From contig NZ_QVMV01000008.1 of assembly GCF_003417465.1 (NCBI RefSeq), forward strand, positions 47,073 to 111,072: a stretch of DNA of 64,000 bases. Reading direction: 5' to 3'. Made by a program: the position numbers and the translations under genes. Position 1 is the stretch's first letter, and each line of letters starts with the position of its first letter. This document shows, piece after piece, positions 16,647 through 27,611 of the stretch. The notes below the pieces were generated by a model that was given only the letters and a program-made list of their open reading frames with translations, ran no database searches and was not told the origin of the DNA. Source of the DNA: Wenzhouxiangella sp. 15190. Its GTDB lineage: Bacteria > Pseudomonadota > Gammaproteobacteria > Xanthomonadales > Wenzhouxiangellaceae.

Positions 16647-17621
16647 TCACTCCGCTCGGCAATCGAAGCCTTCGGGCCGGCTGAGGCGAGTTATATCGAT
16701 GTCGCCAGTGCCGTAGCCGGGCATGTCGTAGCTGAAAGTGCCGTTGGCACAGTCGTCGAAGCGCAGGGTCAGTGTGCCGAAGTTCGTGAATTCCGACTCC
16801 GGTGGGCTCTGGAAGCCCGTACCTCCCTCGTCCCCGGGGTTGCTCAGCAGATCGACGGTGACCTCGCTGTCGCCCCAGTTGAACGATGACTGGCCGAGCA
16901 GCCAGAACTGGCGCTGCTCCTCGAAGTTGTACCAGTAGACCAGGGCGATTGGACCCTCGCCGCCGACCCTGTTGGCGATTTCGACGTTGAAGCCGACGCC
17001 GTCGTTGGCGGGATCGAACCAGGAGCCGCTGTGGTCGGCCATCAAGGGGAAGCCGTCGGTGCGAACCGCGCGCTCGATGACGGGCGGATTGAAGGGCCAC
17101 TGGTGGAGTGCGCTCCCCTGGGCATTGATGGCATTGAGCGCGCCGATGGCCTCGACCGTCTCCATGCCGATAACGACCTCGCCGAAGACCGCGTAGCCGG
17201 CCGATTCATTGTCCGGGTCGAGGTCAGAGTTGTCTTCCAGGTTGATGAAGAACTGCGAGGTGGCCGAGTCAGGCTCGGACGTGCGCGCCATCGCGATCGT
17301 GCCGGGGAGATTGCTCAGGCCGTTGTCGGCCTCGTTGACGATCGGCTCGTACGTGGGATCGCGTCGTTGGCGGTTTGAATCGAAGCCGCCGCCCTGTATG
17401 ACGAATTCTTCGGCGATACGGTGGAAGACCAGTCCGTCGTAGAAGCCGTCGTCGACGTAGCGCAGGAAATTCTCGACGGTGACCGGTGCGGCTGCTTCGT
17501 CGAGTTCGAGGATGATGGGGCCCATGTCGGTGTCCAGCCACACGTGGGGGTTCTGGGCCTGCGCAGGGAGGGAGCAGGTGGCCAGCAGAATCAGGATCGC
17601 GATTTGTCTCATGATACTCAT
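16647..17621 (-). CDS. Secreted cyclophilin-type peptidyl-prolyl isomerase with extra C-terminal domain
   Basis: A signal peptide ([20 protein letters not shown]) precedes a cyclophilin domain at about 25-190. It shows [17 protein letters not shown] and the catalytic-site strand [13 protein letters not shown], so it should isomerise X-Pro bonds in the periplasm. Residues of about 200-324 form a separate Trp/Gly-rich module ([28 protein letters not shown], a late Asp-Cys pair). I have seen this type of module as a recurrent C-terminal domain in secreted proteins of Lysobacterales-like bacteria, and it has no assigned role. Single-domain bacterial cyclophilins have about 165-190 residues. The start is MSIM or the internal MRQ 9 nt later. 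Confidence 0.85.
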   Translation of the reverse strand: MSIMRQIAILILLATCSLPAQAQNPHVWLDTDMGPIILELDEAAAPVTVENFLRYVDDGFYDGLVFHRIAEEFVIQGGGFDSNRQRRDPTYEPIVNEADNGLSNLPGTIAMARTSEPDSATSQFFINLEDNSDLDPDNESAGYAVFGEVVIGMETVEAIGALNAINAQGSALHQWPFNPPVIERAVRTDGFPLMADHSGSWFDPANDGVGFNVEIANRVGGEGPIALVYWYNFEEQRQFWLLGQSSFNWGDSEVTVDLLSNPGDEGGTGFQSPPESEFTNFGTLTLRFDDCANGTFSYDMPGYGTGDIDITRLSRPEGFDCRAE

Positions 17622-17758
17622 CGGTCGGTCGGGAAAGCCCGAATTCTACGCCAGCGTCGGGGTGCGGTGTCGACAACGCACCAAAGTACAGGTGACTTCG
17701 TCGGGCGGATTTGGTTACCCTTTGGGGCTGGATTTCCACCGGATTGCACCTAAACGTC

Positions 17759-19708
<1,950 letters not shown>

Positions 19709-19742
19709 TTGGTGGTTGAGTCAGGGCGGGCGAAATCTTTAT

Positions 19743-19945
19743 AACGCTAAGCCGCGAAGCAGCGAAGAACGCGAAGAAAACCTGAAAAGACAAAATCTGA
19801 AACCACGGAAAACACGTAAGCCACGGAAGAAAACATTCTTTGTCTTCAAGTTTCCGTGTATTCAGTGCATCCCGTGGTTGCATTGTTTTTGCTTTTTTTC
19901 TTTTGTACTTTCTTTGCGTTCTTTGCTGCTTCGCGGCTTTGCGTT
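19743..19945. repeat. Nested inverted repeat, GCGAAG outer arms and CACGGAA inner arms
   Basis: Outer arms: aacgctaagccgcgaagcag... at 19743-19776 pairs with ...ctgcttcgcggctttgcgtt at 19912-19945. Inner arms: aaccacggaaaacacg at 19801-19829 pairs with tttccgtgtattc...ccgtggttg at 19850-19880. One word family sits inside the other, as also at 30807-31027. Confidence 0.8.
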
Positions 19946-19981
19946 TTAAAGATTTTGAATTACAAGGCCCTGAAGCTGTTC

Positions 19982-20509
19982 CTACGTCAGCTGCCAGAGG
20001 AAGCGCTCGAAGATGGATTTGAGTTCGGGCAGGGCGGACTCGAGGCGGTGGTCGCTGTCGAGCAGGTGCAGGCTGGCCCTGGATGCTTCGGCATAGCGCA
20101 GGCTGTTTTCCCAGGGGATGATGTCGTCGTGCCAGCCGTGAACGATGGTGATGCGGTCGCAGTGGGGCTCGTAGCTTTCGGGTACGACGCCGTCGGGGAC
20201 GCGGTCTTCCAGGAACAGGGCGGGCGCCATCAGGAACAGCCCGGCTACGGGTAGTGTCTCGGCGGCGCGGATGGAGACCCAGCCGCCCAGCGACGAGCCG
20301 ACCAGGATGGGTTTTTCACGCTGCTGGCGGATCGTTTGGACAAGCCTGTCGGCCCGTGCGACGGGATCGTCCTGCAGGTCGCGGTAATCGATGGCCAGGG
20401 TATCGAAACCGGTTTCCTTCGCCACGGGTTCGAGTTCGATGATCTTCAGGCTCTGCGGGCTCGAGAGGTGGCCGTGGCTGAAGATGACCGTACGCGTTGG
20501 TTCGTTCAT
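19982..20509 (-). CDS. Small alpha/beta-hydrolase, YqiA/YcfP-like esterase
   Basis: The 175-residue hydrolase starts MNEPTRTVIFSHG. The nucleophile elbow is GSSLGG. The other triad members are Asp in WHDDIIP and His in DSDHRLES, and the N-terminal FSHGHLSSPQS loop is the oxyanion region. The size and order match the UPF0227/YqiA group of small esterases; the natural substrate is unknown. The ATG at 20509 is used because the upstream in-frame extension reads through repetitive words (ttcgttcattcgttg). The gene is flanked on both sides by inverted-repeat elements. Confidence 0.78.
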   Translation of the reverse strand: MNEPTRTVIFSHGHLSSPQSLKIIELEPVAKETGFDTLAIDYRDLQDDPVARADRLVQTIRQQREKPILVGSSLGGWVSIRAAETLPVAGLFLMAPALFLEDRVPDGVVPESYEPHCDRITIVHGWHDDIIPWENSLRYAEASRASLHLLDSDHRLESALPELKSIFERFLWQLT

Positions 20510-20603
20510 TCGTTGTTTTGTTCTTTCGTTCGGTCCGGGATTGTTGCATTGCCGAGGTGTGCTGCCAAGGGGTGGTCGAGTGGTGCGAGCTTCGACCATA
20601 AAA

Positions 20604-20735
20604 AGCGTTAACCGCAAAGACGCGAAGAACGCAAAGGCGAGATAAAGAAAGTAACAAGGAAAATACGGAGAATACGGAAAACCGATTTCTTTCTTTTCTT
20701 TAACTTGGCGCTCTTTGCGTCTTTGCGGTTCAAGG
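20604..20735. repeat. GCGAAG-word inverted repeat
   Basis: The left arm gcgttaaccgcaaagacgcg... (20604-20640) pairs with the right arm ...ctctttgcgtctttgcggtt (20707-20735). The interior holds a weak aatacggag/aatacggaa duplication. Confidence 0.8.
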
Positions 20736-20783
20736 GTTTTCTTCGAGGCTACGGAATCCGGGCGTTTGGCTTAGAATCAACAC

Positions 20784-21365
20784 ATGATCGAGGGAATCCT
20801 GATTGCTATTGTTCTCGTCCTGCTGGTCTGGGGCGTTGTCATCTTCAATCGCCTGGTGCGTGCGCGGAACCTGGTGCGTAACGGCTTTGCCGATATCGAC
20901 GTGCAACTGCAAAGGCGCCATGACCTGGTGCCCCAGTTGGTCGAGACGGTAAAAGCCTACAGCGGGCACGAGCAGCATGTGCTCCAGGAAGTAACCGCGC
21001 TGCGTTCGCGTGCGCAGGAGGCCGAGGGCAAAAAGCAGGCGCAGGCGATGGCGGGAGCGGAGGTAGCACTGGCTGCCGGGCTCGGGCGTCTCCTCCTGCT
21101 GGCCGAGGACTATCCCGAGCTCAAGGCGACCGAAAATTTCCAGCAGCTGACCGACGAACTGGTGGAAACCGAGGACCTGCTTTCGCACGCACGACGTTTC
21201 TACAATGGTGCGGTTCGCGATCTCAATACCCGCATCCAGCAATTTCCCGACTTGCTTATCGCGCGGCTGACCGGTTTCGAAGAGGCGACATTCTTCAGTG
21301 CGGAGATCGAGGCACGGTCGGCGCCGCGGGTCGCGGGATTGCTGGGTACTCGAAACAAGGACTGA
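20784..21365 (+). CDS. LemA family protein
   Basis: The 193-residue protein has one N-terminal membrane helix (MIEGILIAIVLVLLVWGVVIF) and a long-helical cytoplasmic or periplasmic body with the LemA hallmarks NGFADIDVQLQRRHDLVPQLVETVKAY and ENFQQLTDELVETED, ending in a YN-x-x-V-x-D-x-NT-like segment. LemA proteins are common membrane-anchored helical-bundle proteins of unclear role. The downstream DUF2207 gene starts 11 nt later, a pairing seen in many bacteria, so the two probably work together at the membrane. Confidence 0.9.
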   Translation: MIEGILIAIVLVLLVWGVVIFNRLVRARNLVRNGFADIDVQLQRRHDLVPQLVETVKAYSGHEQHVLQEVTALRSRAQEAEGKKQAQAMAGAEVALAAGLGRLLLLAEDYPELKATENFQQLTDELVETEDLLSHARRFYNGAVRDLNTRIQQFPDLLIARLTGFEEATFFSAEIEARSAPRVAGLLGTRNKD

Positions 21366-21376
21366 GGGACCATCCG

Positions 21377-23275
21377 ATGAAGCGGATCCTTTGTGCGCTC
21401 CTCCTGTTGCCGCTGACGGCGGTGTCCGAGGAGCGAATCGTCGAGTTCGCCAGCGAGATCGAGGTGAAACCATCGCGCGAGCTGGCGGTGACAGAAAACA
21501 TCACGATAGTCGCCGAGGGCCGCGATATCCGCCGCGGCATCTACCGCGACTTCCCCACACGCTACGAGGATCGCAACGGCAAGCGTGTGACCGTCCCCTT
21601 CGATGTGGTGAGCGTGCGCCGCAATGGCCAGCGCGAGGACTGGCATACCGAGTCGATCAGCAACGGCGTGCGTTTGTATTTTGGCAGTGCCAAGCGGATG
21701 CTCGATCATGGTGAGCATCGTTATGAACTGACCTACCGCACCGAACGCCAGATCGGATTCTTCGAGGACTTCGACGAACTCTACTGGAACGTCACCGGCC
21801 ATGCCTGGGACTTTCCCATCGAGCGGGCCACCGTGGTTGTGAACCTGCCCTCCGGCGCTGCGCCGGACGAGCTGAGACTGGATGCCTATACCGGCCGTCA
21901 GGGCGAGCAGGGAGATGAGGCGGTCGGTGAGGTGGTCAGCGGAAGCCGGGTACGTTTCGAGACGACTCGGCGTCTCGCCCCGCGCGAGGGCCTGACCATT
22001 TCCGTCGGTTTTCCCAAGGGCCTGGTGCGTGAGCCCACGGCCGCGGAAGAACTCGAGATGGACCTGCAGGATCATCGCCTGGCGGTCATTGGCGCGCTCG
22101 GCACTCTGATCGCCGTGTTGTGGTACCTGTTTGCCTGGACACGGGTAGGACGCGATCCCGAAGGTGGGGCGATCTACCCGCGCTATGACCCGCCTGAGGG
22201 CTATTCGCCTGGAATGTTGCGCTACGTCTGGAAAATGGGCTACGACAGGACCTGCCTGGCTGCCGCGCTGGTCAGCCTGGCGGTTAAGGGCGCGATCAGG
22301 CTCGACAAGAAGGACGACGACTACGTGGCCGAGCGGCTCGACGGCGAGACCGAATCCGCCACCGAGCGCAAGCTGCTCGGCAAGCTGCTGGATCAAGAAG
22401 GGGAGAAGATTACATTCAAGCAGAGCAACCACGCCGAGATCAGAGCCGCCTTGAAGGCGCACGAGAAGGCCCTTTCGGGCCGCATGGAGGGGCGCTATTT
22501 CCAGCTCAATCGCTGGTGGGTGATCCCCGGCATCCTGATCTCGGTGGCCACACTGGTGGCGATGGTGCTCAGTCTGCCCGGGGAGGACAAGTTCGTCGCC
22601 GGGTTCCTCGCACTGCACCAGACGATCTGGAACATCGGCACAGCGGTGCTGATGATGCGTGTCTACCGGACCTGGCGTGACCTCAAGGACGTGACCGGGG
22701 TGATTGGCGCGATACTGCTTACGGCTTTCAGCCTGCCGTTCCTGATCGCCAGCATCGTGGTGCTGGGAATCTTCGGCCAGATGATCGGATGGCTGCCGGC
22801 CCTGATCGTGGTCATCATCGGGATCGTCAACGGCCTGTTCTGGAGCTGGATGCGCGCACCGACGATGCGTGGACGCCAGCTGCTGGACGAGGTCGAGGGC
22901 CTGCGACTGTACTTGACCGTGGCCGAGCGCGAGGATATCGAACGCCGCCACGGCGATGCGCCTCCGCAAACCTTCGAGGAATTCGAGCGGCTTCTGCCCT
23001 ATGCCGTGGCCCTGGATGCGGCCGATACCTGGGCCGAACGGTTCGCCTCCGAAATCGAGGCGGCCGCACAGGCCGGCACGGCGCAGTCGCGCTCCTGGTA
23101 CCCGGCGACTCTCAGCGACGGGCGCTTCACTGCCGCTGGCCTCGGTACGGCCCTGGGCTCGAGCCTGGCCAGCGCCACCGCGTCGGCTTCGACCGCGCCA
23201 GGGTCGAGCTCCGGCGGCGGGGGAGGTGGATTCTCCGGCGGCGGAGGCGGCGGTGGCGGAGGTGGGGGCTGGTAG
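21377..23275 (+). CDS. DUF2207 membrane protein
   Basis: The 632-residue protein has a signal peptide (MKRILCALLLLPLTAVSEE). An extracytoplasmic DUF2207 beta domain (about 20-220) includes the conserved IRRGIYRDFPTRY. A membrane helix at about 232-252, a cytoplasmic segment and a cluster of helices at about 375-480 follow, and the tail is made almost only of Gly and Ser (last 25 residues). The Gly-rich end is typical of the family and may mediate assembly. Function is unknown; LemA is the likely partner. An SD-like gaggga lies 7-12 nt before the ATG. Confidence 0.87.
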   Translation: MKRILCALLLLPLTAVSEERIVEFASEIEVKPSRELAVTENITIVAEGRDIRRGIYRDFPTRYEDRNGKRVTVPFDVVSVRRNGQREDWHTESISNGVRLYFGSAKRMLDHGEHRYELTYRTERQIGFFEDFDELYWNVTGHAWDFPIERATVVVNLPSGAAPDELRLDAYTGRQGEQGDEAVGEVVSGSRVRFETTRRLAPREGLTISVGFPKGLVREPTAAEELEMDLQDHRLAVIGALGTLIAVLWYLFAWTRVGRDPEGGAIYPRYDPPEGYSPGMLRYVWKMGYDRTCLAAALVSLAVKGAIRLDKKDDDYVAERLDGETESATERKLLGKLLDQEGEKITFKQSNHAEIRAALKAHEKALSGRMEGRYFQLNRWWVIPGILISVATLVAMVLSLPGEDKFVAGFLALHQTIWNIGTAVLMMRVYRTWRDLKDVTGVIGAILLTAFSLPFLIASIVVLGIFGQMIGWLPALIVVIIGIVNGLFWSWMRAPTMRGRQLLDEVEGLRLYLTVAEREDIERRHGDAPPQTFEEFERLLPYAVALDAADTWAERFASEIEAAAQAGTAQSRSWYPATLSDGRFTAAGLGTALGSSLASATASASTAPGSSSGGGGGGFSGGGGGGGGGGGW

Positions 23276-23289
23276 ATCCCCTGTTTGTT

Positions 23290-23496
23290 GGAACCACGGA
23301 AGGCACGGAATCCACGGAAGAACCAAAAAATGCAAGAATGACGGATCACGGGTCAGCTTTGGCGGTGCCTTCAGAGTGTGTGAGTTCTCATCGTGTAGTC
23401 AGAGCATTATTTTGGAACCTTGCTCAAGCCCAGCTCACTCTCTCGGGCTTTCCAGGTTGTTGCTGTTTCCGTGTGTTCCGTGATTTCCGTGGTTCC
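23290..23496. repeat. CACGGAA-word inverted repeat with long interior
   Basis: The left arm gaaccacggaaggcacgg (23290-23324) pairs with the right arm tttccgtgtgttccgtga...ggttcc (23465-23496). The 140-base interior has no ORF that I can support. Confidence 0.75.
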
Positions 23497-23528
23497 AAGT
23501 TTATTCGTCCAACCGAACAGGTGATGGT

Positions 23529-24332
23529 ATGACATCCAACCCGACCCGCAACCTGGCGGTGTTCTGCGACTTCGAAAACATCGCCCTGGGCGTGCGCGAC
23601 ATGCGTTACGAGGCCTTCGATATCCAGAAGGTGCTCGAACGGCTGCTGCTCAAGGGCAATATCGTGGTCAAGAAGGCTTATTGCGACTGGGGACGGTACA
23701 AGGAGTTCAAGCCGCCGATGCACGAGGCGGCGTTCGAGTTGATCGATATCCCGCATGTTCGCATGTCGGGCAAGAATTCGGCCGATATCCGCATGGTCGT
23801 CGATGCGCTGGACTTGTGCTACACGAAAGGGCATGTGGACACGTTCGTGCTGCTCAGCGGCGACTCGGACTTTTCACCGCTGGTATCGAAACTTCGGGAA
23901 AACAACAAGACGGTCATCGGCGTGGGTGTGAAGAGTTCTACGTCGGATCTGCTGATGGCGAACTGCGACGAGTTCATCTTCTATGACGACCTGATCCGCA
24001 AGAAGCCGTCAAAGGCCTCGAAGAAGAAGACTTCCAGGAAAAAGAAGAAGTCGGCAGCCAAGCCGGTGGACGACAAGAAGCAGGAGGCGTTCGACCTGGT
24101 GCTCGACACCGCCGAGGCGTTGTTTGCAGACCGCGATGCCGAAGACAAGGTGTGGGGTTCGATGGTCAAGCAGGCCCTGAAACGGCGCAAACCGGGCTTC
24201 AGCGAGTCGTATCATGGCTTCAAGAGCTTCAATGGCCTGCTCGAGGAAGCCCAGAAGGCAGGGCTTCTGGACATCAAGCCTGACGAGAAGTCAGGCGGTT
24301 ACATCATCCAGTCGATCAAGGCGGAGGATTAG
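23529..24332 (+). CDS. NYN-domain (PIN-like) protein with LOTUS/OST-HTH domain
   Basis: The 267-residue protein has an N-terminal NYN nuclease domain (1-155) with acidic residues in FCDFENI, KNSADIRMVVDAL and LLSGDSDFSPLV, matching the metal-binding set of LabA/DUF88 proteins. A Lys/Ser-rich linker (about 160-185) and a C-terminal winged-helix LOTUS-type domain (about 190-265) follow. NYN-LOTUS proteins are thought to bind and cleave or process RNA; the target is unknown. The stop codon overlaps the convergent MscS stop codon (TTAG at 24329-24332 is read from both strands). Confidence 0.85.
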   Translation: MTSNPTRNLAVFCDFENIALGVRDMRYEAFDIQKVLERLLLKGNIVVKKAYCDWGRYKEFKPPMHEAAFELIDIPHVRMSGKNSADIRMVVDALDLCYTKGHVDTFVLLSGDSDFSPLVSKLRENNKTVIGVGVKSSTSDLLMANCDEFIFYDDLIRKKPSKASKKKTSRKKKKSAAKPVDDKKQEAFDLVLDTAEALFADRDAEDKVWGSMVKQALKRRKPGFSESYHGFKSFNGLLEEAQKAGLLDIKPDEKSGGYIIQSIKAED

Positions 24333-25165
24333 CCGGCGCCAGTCGCTTCGACGTTGACGTGGTGGATCGTTCGCTGGGGGAACGGGATCGAGCAGCCGGC
24401 GGCTTCTAGTTCGGCCTTGATCTGCTCGAGCAACTCGCTGCGCACCACCCAGTAGTCGTCGGCTTTCACCCACGGCCTGACAGCGAAGTTGACGCTGGAG
24501 TCGGCCAGGTCCATGACCAGGACGGCCGGCCCGGGGTCCTTCAGAACTTTCTCGTGGCCGGTGATAACTTTCCAGATGGTATCGCGGGCGAGCTTGAGAT
24601 TGTCGCCGTAGTCGACTCCGATCAGCAGGTCGCAGCGGCGTGTTTCGAAGGCCGAGTAATTGGTGATCGGACTGGTGGTGATCTCGTTGTTGGGGACGAT
24701 CACGCTGCGGTTGTCGGGGGTGATCAGCTTGGTATAGAACAGGCCGACGTGATCGACCGTACCGGAAACACCGCCGGCCTCGACGAAGTGCCCCTTGGTG
24801 AAGGGCCTGTATCCGACCAGCATCACGCCGGAAGCGAAGTTCGACAGACTGCCTTGCAAGGCCAGGCCGACGGCCAGGGCGGCGCCACCAAGGACGGCGA
24901 TCAGCGGCGTGACGGAGACGCCCAGATAGCTGATGGAGGCGAGAATGACGCACAGCAGCAATAGTGCGTAGAGAATGGTGCCGAGGAAGGTGATCAGCAT
25001 GGCATCGAGCTGGCGCCTGCTCAGGGTCTTGCGCGCCAGGGCAGCGACGGCCTTGGCGACCCAGCGGCCGATGATGAAGATCAGCAGCGCGCCGATGACC
25101 TTCCAGGCAACGGCCATGACCTGCGCCGTTTCGATGTTGGCATACCACTCTTGCAAGCTTTCCAT
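24329..25165 (-). CDS. MscS-type mechanosensitive channel
   Basis: The 278-residue protein has three N-terminal membrane helices, the pore-lining TM3 with AVLGGAALAVGLALQGSLSNFASG, then the beta domain (PFTKGHFVEAGGVSGTV, PNNEI) and a C-terminal alpha/beta domain. Length and order match E. coli MscS (286). It opens on membrane tension to release solutes on hypo-osmotic shock. A clear SD (gggaga) lies about 8 nt before the ATG. It converges on the NYN gene with overlapping stop codons. Confidence 0.92.
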   Translation of the reverse strand: MESLQEWYANIETAQVMAVAWKVIGALLIFIIGRWVAKAVAALARKTLSRRQLDAMLITFLGTILYALLLLCVILASISYLGVSVTPLIAVLGGAALAVGLALQGSLSNFASGVMLVGYRPFTKGHFVEAGGVSGTVDHVGLFYTKLITPDNRSVIVPNNEITTSPITNYSAFETRRCDLLIGVDYGDNLKLARDTIWKVITGHEKVLKDPGPAVLVMDLADSSVNFAVRPWVKADDYWVVRSELLEQIKAELEAAGCSIPFPQRTIHHVNVEATGAG

Positions 25166-25279
25166 GCGGGTCTCCCTGTGTGTCGTGCGTTTTATGCGGG
25201 AATCATGATCTCCGCATCAGGCTACGTCAAGAATGTCGCCGGGGTGTCAATGCCGGGTGCAACGGATCCAAAACCGTGT

Positions 25280-25356
25280 AACCACGGAAAACACGGAAAG
25301 GCACGGAAGATCTGACTTACCTTATTAGAGTCCGTGTATTCCGTGATTTCCGTGGA
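25280..25356. repeat. CACGGAA-word inverted repeat
   Basis: The left arm aaccacggaaaacacgg (25280-25310) pairs with the right arm tccgtgtattccgtgattt (25330-25356). It lies immediately downstream of the HSD10-like gene, where it could form a transcript-end hairpin. Confidence 0.8.
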
Positions 25357-25377
25357 TTATGGGTTTTGACTTTAGAT

Positions 25378-26148
25378 TTACTTGGGCTCGAGCCGCACGG
25401 CGCCGTCGAGGCGCAGGGTGGTGCCGTTGAAGTAAGCGTTTTCAACGATGTGCACGGCCAGGCGGGCGTACTCCTCGGGCTTGCCCAGCCGCTTGGGAAA
25501 GGGGATGGACTCGCCCAGGGCCTGTTGCACCTTCTCGGGCATGACGTCGACCATCGGCGTATGGAAGACCCCGGGGGCAATGGTCATCACGCGTACGCCG
25601 AAACGGGTGAATTCGCGCGCCATCGGCAGGGTCATGCCGACCACGCCACCCTTGGAGGCGGAGTAGGCGGCCTGGCCGATCTGACCTTCGTAGGCTGCGA
25701 CGGAGGCTGTATTGATGATCACACCGCGCTCACCGTCGTCGTTGGGCTCGTTGTTCTGCATGAGATTGGCGGCACCCTTGCCGACGTTGAAGCTGCCGAC
25801 CAGGTTGACCATGACCGTCTGCGAAAAGGTTTCGAGCGGCATCGGTGCTTCGCGGCCGAGTACACGGCCGGCGCCGAGGATGCCGGCGCAATTGACCGCG
25901 ACGTTGATCTCGCCGAGCCAGCCCTTCGCTTCGCCGAGCACGCGTTCGACCTCGGACTCGCTGGTGACATCGGTCTTGAAGAACCTGGCATTGTCTTCGC
26001 CGAGCTTCCCGACGGCCTCGCCGGCCTTGTCCTCGTTGACGTCAAGCAGCGCCACCTTGCCGCCGAGCGAAACGAAATGCTCGGCCACGGCAAGGCCCAG
26101 GCCTGAAACACCGCCGGTAATGACGGCCTTGATATTCTTGGTGTCCAT
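25378..26148 (-). CDS. HSD10-like 3-hydroxyacyl-CoA dehydrogenase (SDR)
   Basis: This 256-residue short-chain dehydrogenase has the NAD-binding GGVSGLG near residue 13, VNCAGI, INTASVAAYEGQIGQ with the active Ser, and the catalytic YSASKGG. Its sequence follows human HSD17B10 closely (for example RGVIINTASVAA-EGQ-GQAAYSASKGG), and that enzyme oxidises 2-methyl-3-hydroxybutyryl-CoA in isoleucine breakdown. A cytosolic NAD-dependent hydroxyacyl-CoA role is therefore likely. AGGAGA precedes the ATG. Nearby acyl-CoA genes support branched-chain amino-acid use. Confidence 0.88.
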   Translation of the reverse strand: MDTKNIKAVITGGVSGLGLAVAEHFVSLGGKVALLDVNEDKAGEAVGKLGEDNARFFKTDVTSESEVERVLGEAKGWLGEINVAVNCAGILGAGRVLGREAPMPLETFSQTVMVNLVGSFNVGKGAANLMQNNEPNDDGERGVIINTASVAAYEGQIGQAAYSASKGGVVGMTLPMAREFTRFGVRVMTIAPGVFHTPMVDVMPEKVQQALGESIPFPKRLGKPEEYARLAVHIVENAYFNGTTLRLDGAVRLEPK

Positions 26149-26176
26149 GTGAGTTCTCCTGTGTGTTCTAAAACAT

Positions 26177-26705
26177 TAAAAGCGTTAACCGCGAAGACGC
26201 GAAGAACGCGAAGAAAAAAGAATTGAAATTGGACCCTTAGCGCAAGCCATGCGCGATCCGCCTGATTCCTTCCTTGATCAGGCGGACGTTCCAGTTCACC
26301 AGGAGCCCAAGTTTGAGTTCAGCCAGCTTCAGGTAGGTTATTACCTGTGCTTGATGCACTTCATTCAGAGAACTGACTGCTTTGTTTTCGATAAGCAGGT
26401 GGCCATTGACGATCATGTCGGCTCTAAAACCGTTATCGATCTTGATCCCGTCGTACTCAATTGGTATCGGCTGCTCGACTTGTAGCTGAAATCCTCGCTT
26501 GGCGAGTTCGTGATAGAGACAGGCCTGATATGCGGATTCGAGCAGGCCCGGTCCCAGCGATCGGTGCACATGCACGATCGCGTCGATGACGCCACTGGCT
26601 GTTTCCTCGATTTCAGACCTGACCCTATTCATTCCGATTCTTTGATTTCGTTTCCTATCTTGTCCTTCGCTTTGCGCTCTTTGCGTCTTCGCGGTTTAAG
26701 CTTTT
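26177..26705. repeat. GCGAAG-word inverted repeat enclosing a GxxExxY gene
   Basis: The left arm aaaagcgttaaccgcgaaga... (26177-26213) pairs with the right arm ...tcttcgcggtttaagctttt (26665-26705). The 450-base interior is filled by the 26237-26632 gene. Other copies of this family in the window have interiors without a gene. Confidence 0.8.
26237..26632 (-). CDS. GxxExxY family protein
   Basis: The 131-residue protein has the naming motif GLLESAY near residue 29 and a following YDGIKIDNGFRADMIVNGHLLIENKAV stretch. Its Asp, Glu and Lys spacing recalls the D...ExK core of PD-(D/E)XK nucleases. The family is widespread, small and uncharacterised. Codon use looks less GC-biased than in neighbours (many AT-rich codons). 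The gene lies wholly within a pair of inverted repeat arms, consistent with cargo of a small mobile element. The family call is secure; the nuclease role is inferred. Confidence 0.85.
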   Translation of the reverse strand: MNRVRSEIEETASGVIDAIVHVHRSLGPGLLESAYQACLYHELAKRGFQLQVEQPIPIEYDGIKIDNGFRADMIVNGHLLIENKAVSSLNEVHQAQVITYLKLAELKLGLLVNWNVRLIKEGIRRIAHGLR

Positions 26706-26713
26706 CGTGCTTT

Positions 26714-27607
26714 TTAGCTGCGCTTGAGAATCGCCTGGCCCGTTCTCGAGCGCGGGCGGTTGAGTTCGCCGGCGATCCAGTCGCCGACGCGGGCGAGTTG
26801 CATCAGGTCGACGCCGGTTTCCATCCCCAGGCCGTGCAGCATGTAGACGACATCCTCGGTCGCGACGTTGCCGGTCGCGCCGCGCGCATAGGGGCAGCCA
26901 CCGAGGCCGGCGACGGAGGAATCGACCACGCGTACGCCTGCATCCAGGCAGGTGTGGATATTGGCCAGGGCCTGGCCGTAGGTGTCGTGGAAATGTACGG
27001 CCAATCGTTCCATCGGCACCGAACGGGCGACCGTCTCGAGCATTTCACGCGCCTTCCTCGGCGTGCCGACACCGATGGTGTCGCCGAGCGAGATCTCGGC
27101 GCAGCCGGCATCGAACAAGGCTTCGGCCACACGTACGACTTCGCCGACGGGAACGTCACCCTGGTAAGGGCAGCCGAGAACGGTCGAGACATACCCCCTG
27201 ACCCGTACGCCGTCCTCTCGGGCACGGGCGAGCACGGGCGCGAAGCGCTCCAGTGACTCGGAAATCGAGCAGTTGATATTCTTCTGGTTGAAGGCCTCGG
27301 AGGCGGCCGTGAACACCGCGATTTCCTCGGCCCCCACGCCCCGGGCCCGCTCATAGCCCTTTTCGTTGGGCACCAGCACCGGGTAGCGTACGCCAGGCTT
27401 GCGCTCGATGCGGCCAAAGACCTCATCGGCATCGGCGAGCTGCGGAATGGCCGGGGCGGCGACGAAGCTGGTCGCCTCGACGACGCCCAGGCCGGTGTCG
27501 GCCAGCCGCTCGATCAACTCGATCTTGACCTGTGTCGGGATCGTGTAGGGCTCGTTCTGCAGCCCATCGCGTGGTCCGACCTCGACGATGGTGACTCGGT
27601 CGGTCAT
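26714..27607 (-). CDS. Hydroxymethylglutaryl-CoA lyase
   Basis: The 297-residue TIM-barrel enzyme cleaves HMG-CoA to acetyl-CoA and acetoacetate, the last step of leucine breakdown. Seen are VGPRDGLQNE with the metal/catalytic Arg-Asp pair at the start, the HFHDTYGQ metal site, and the signature VAGLGGCPYARGATGNVATED with its active Cys. The length is normal. The ATG at 27607 lies 4 nt after the thiolase stop codon, so the two genes form an operon; an ATG 24 nt further up would overlap that gene. Confidence 0.93.
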   Translation of the reverse strand: MTDRVTIVEVGPRDGLQNEPYTIPTQVKIELIERLADTGLGVVEATSFVAAPAIPQLADADEVFGRIERKPGVRYPVLVPNEKGYERARGVGAEEIAVFTAASEAFNQKNINCSISESLERFAPVLARAREDGVRVRGYVSTVLGCPYQGDVPVGEVVRVAEALFDAGCAEISLGDTIGVGTPRKAREMLETVARSVPMERLAVHFHDTYGQALANIHTCLDAGVRVVDSSVAGLGGCPYARGATGNVATEDVVYMLHGLGMETGVDLMQLARVGDWIAGELNRPRSRTGQAILKRS

Positions 27608-27611
27608 CGCT

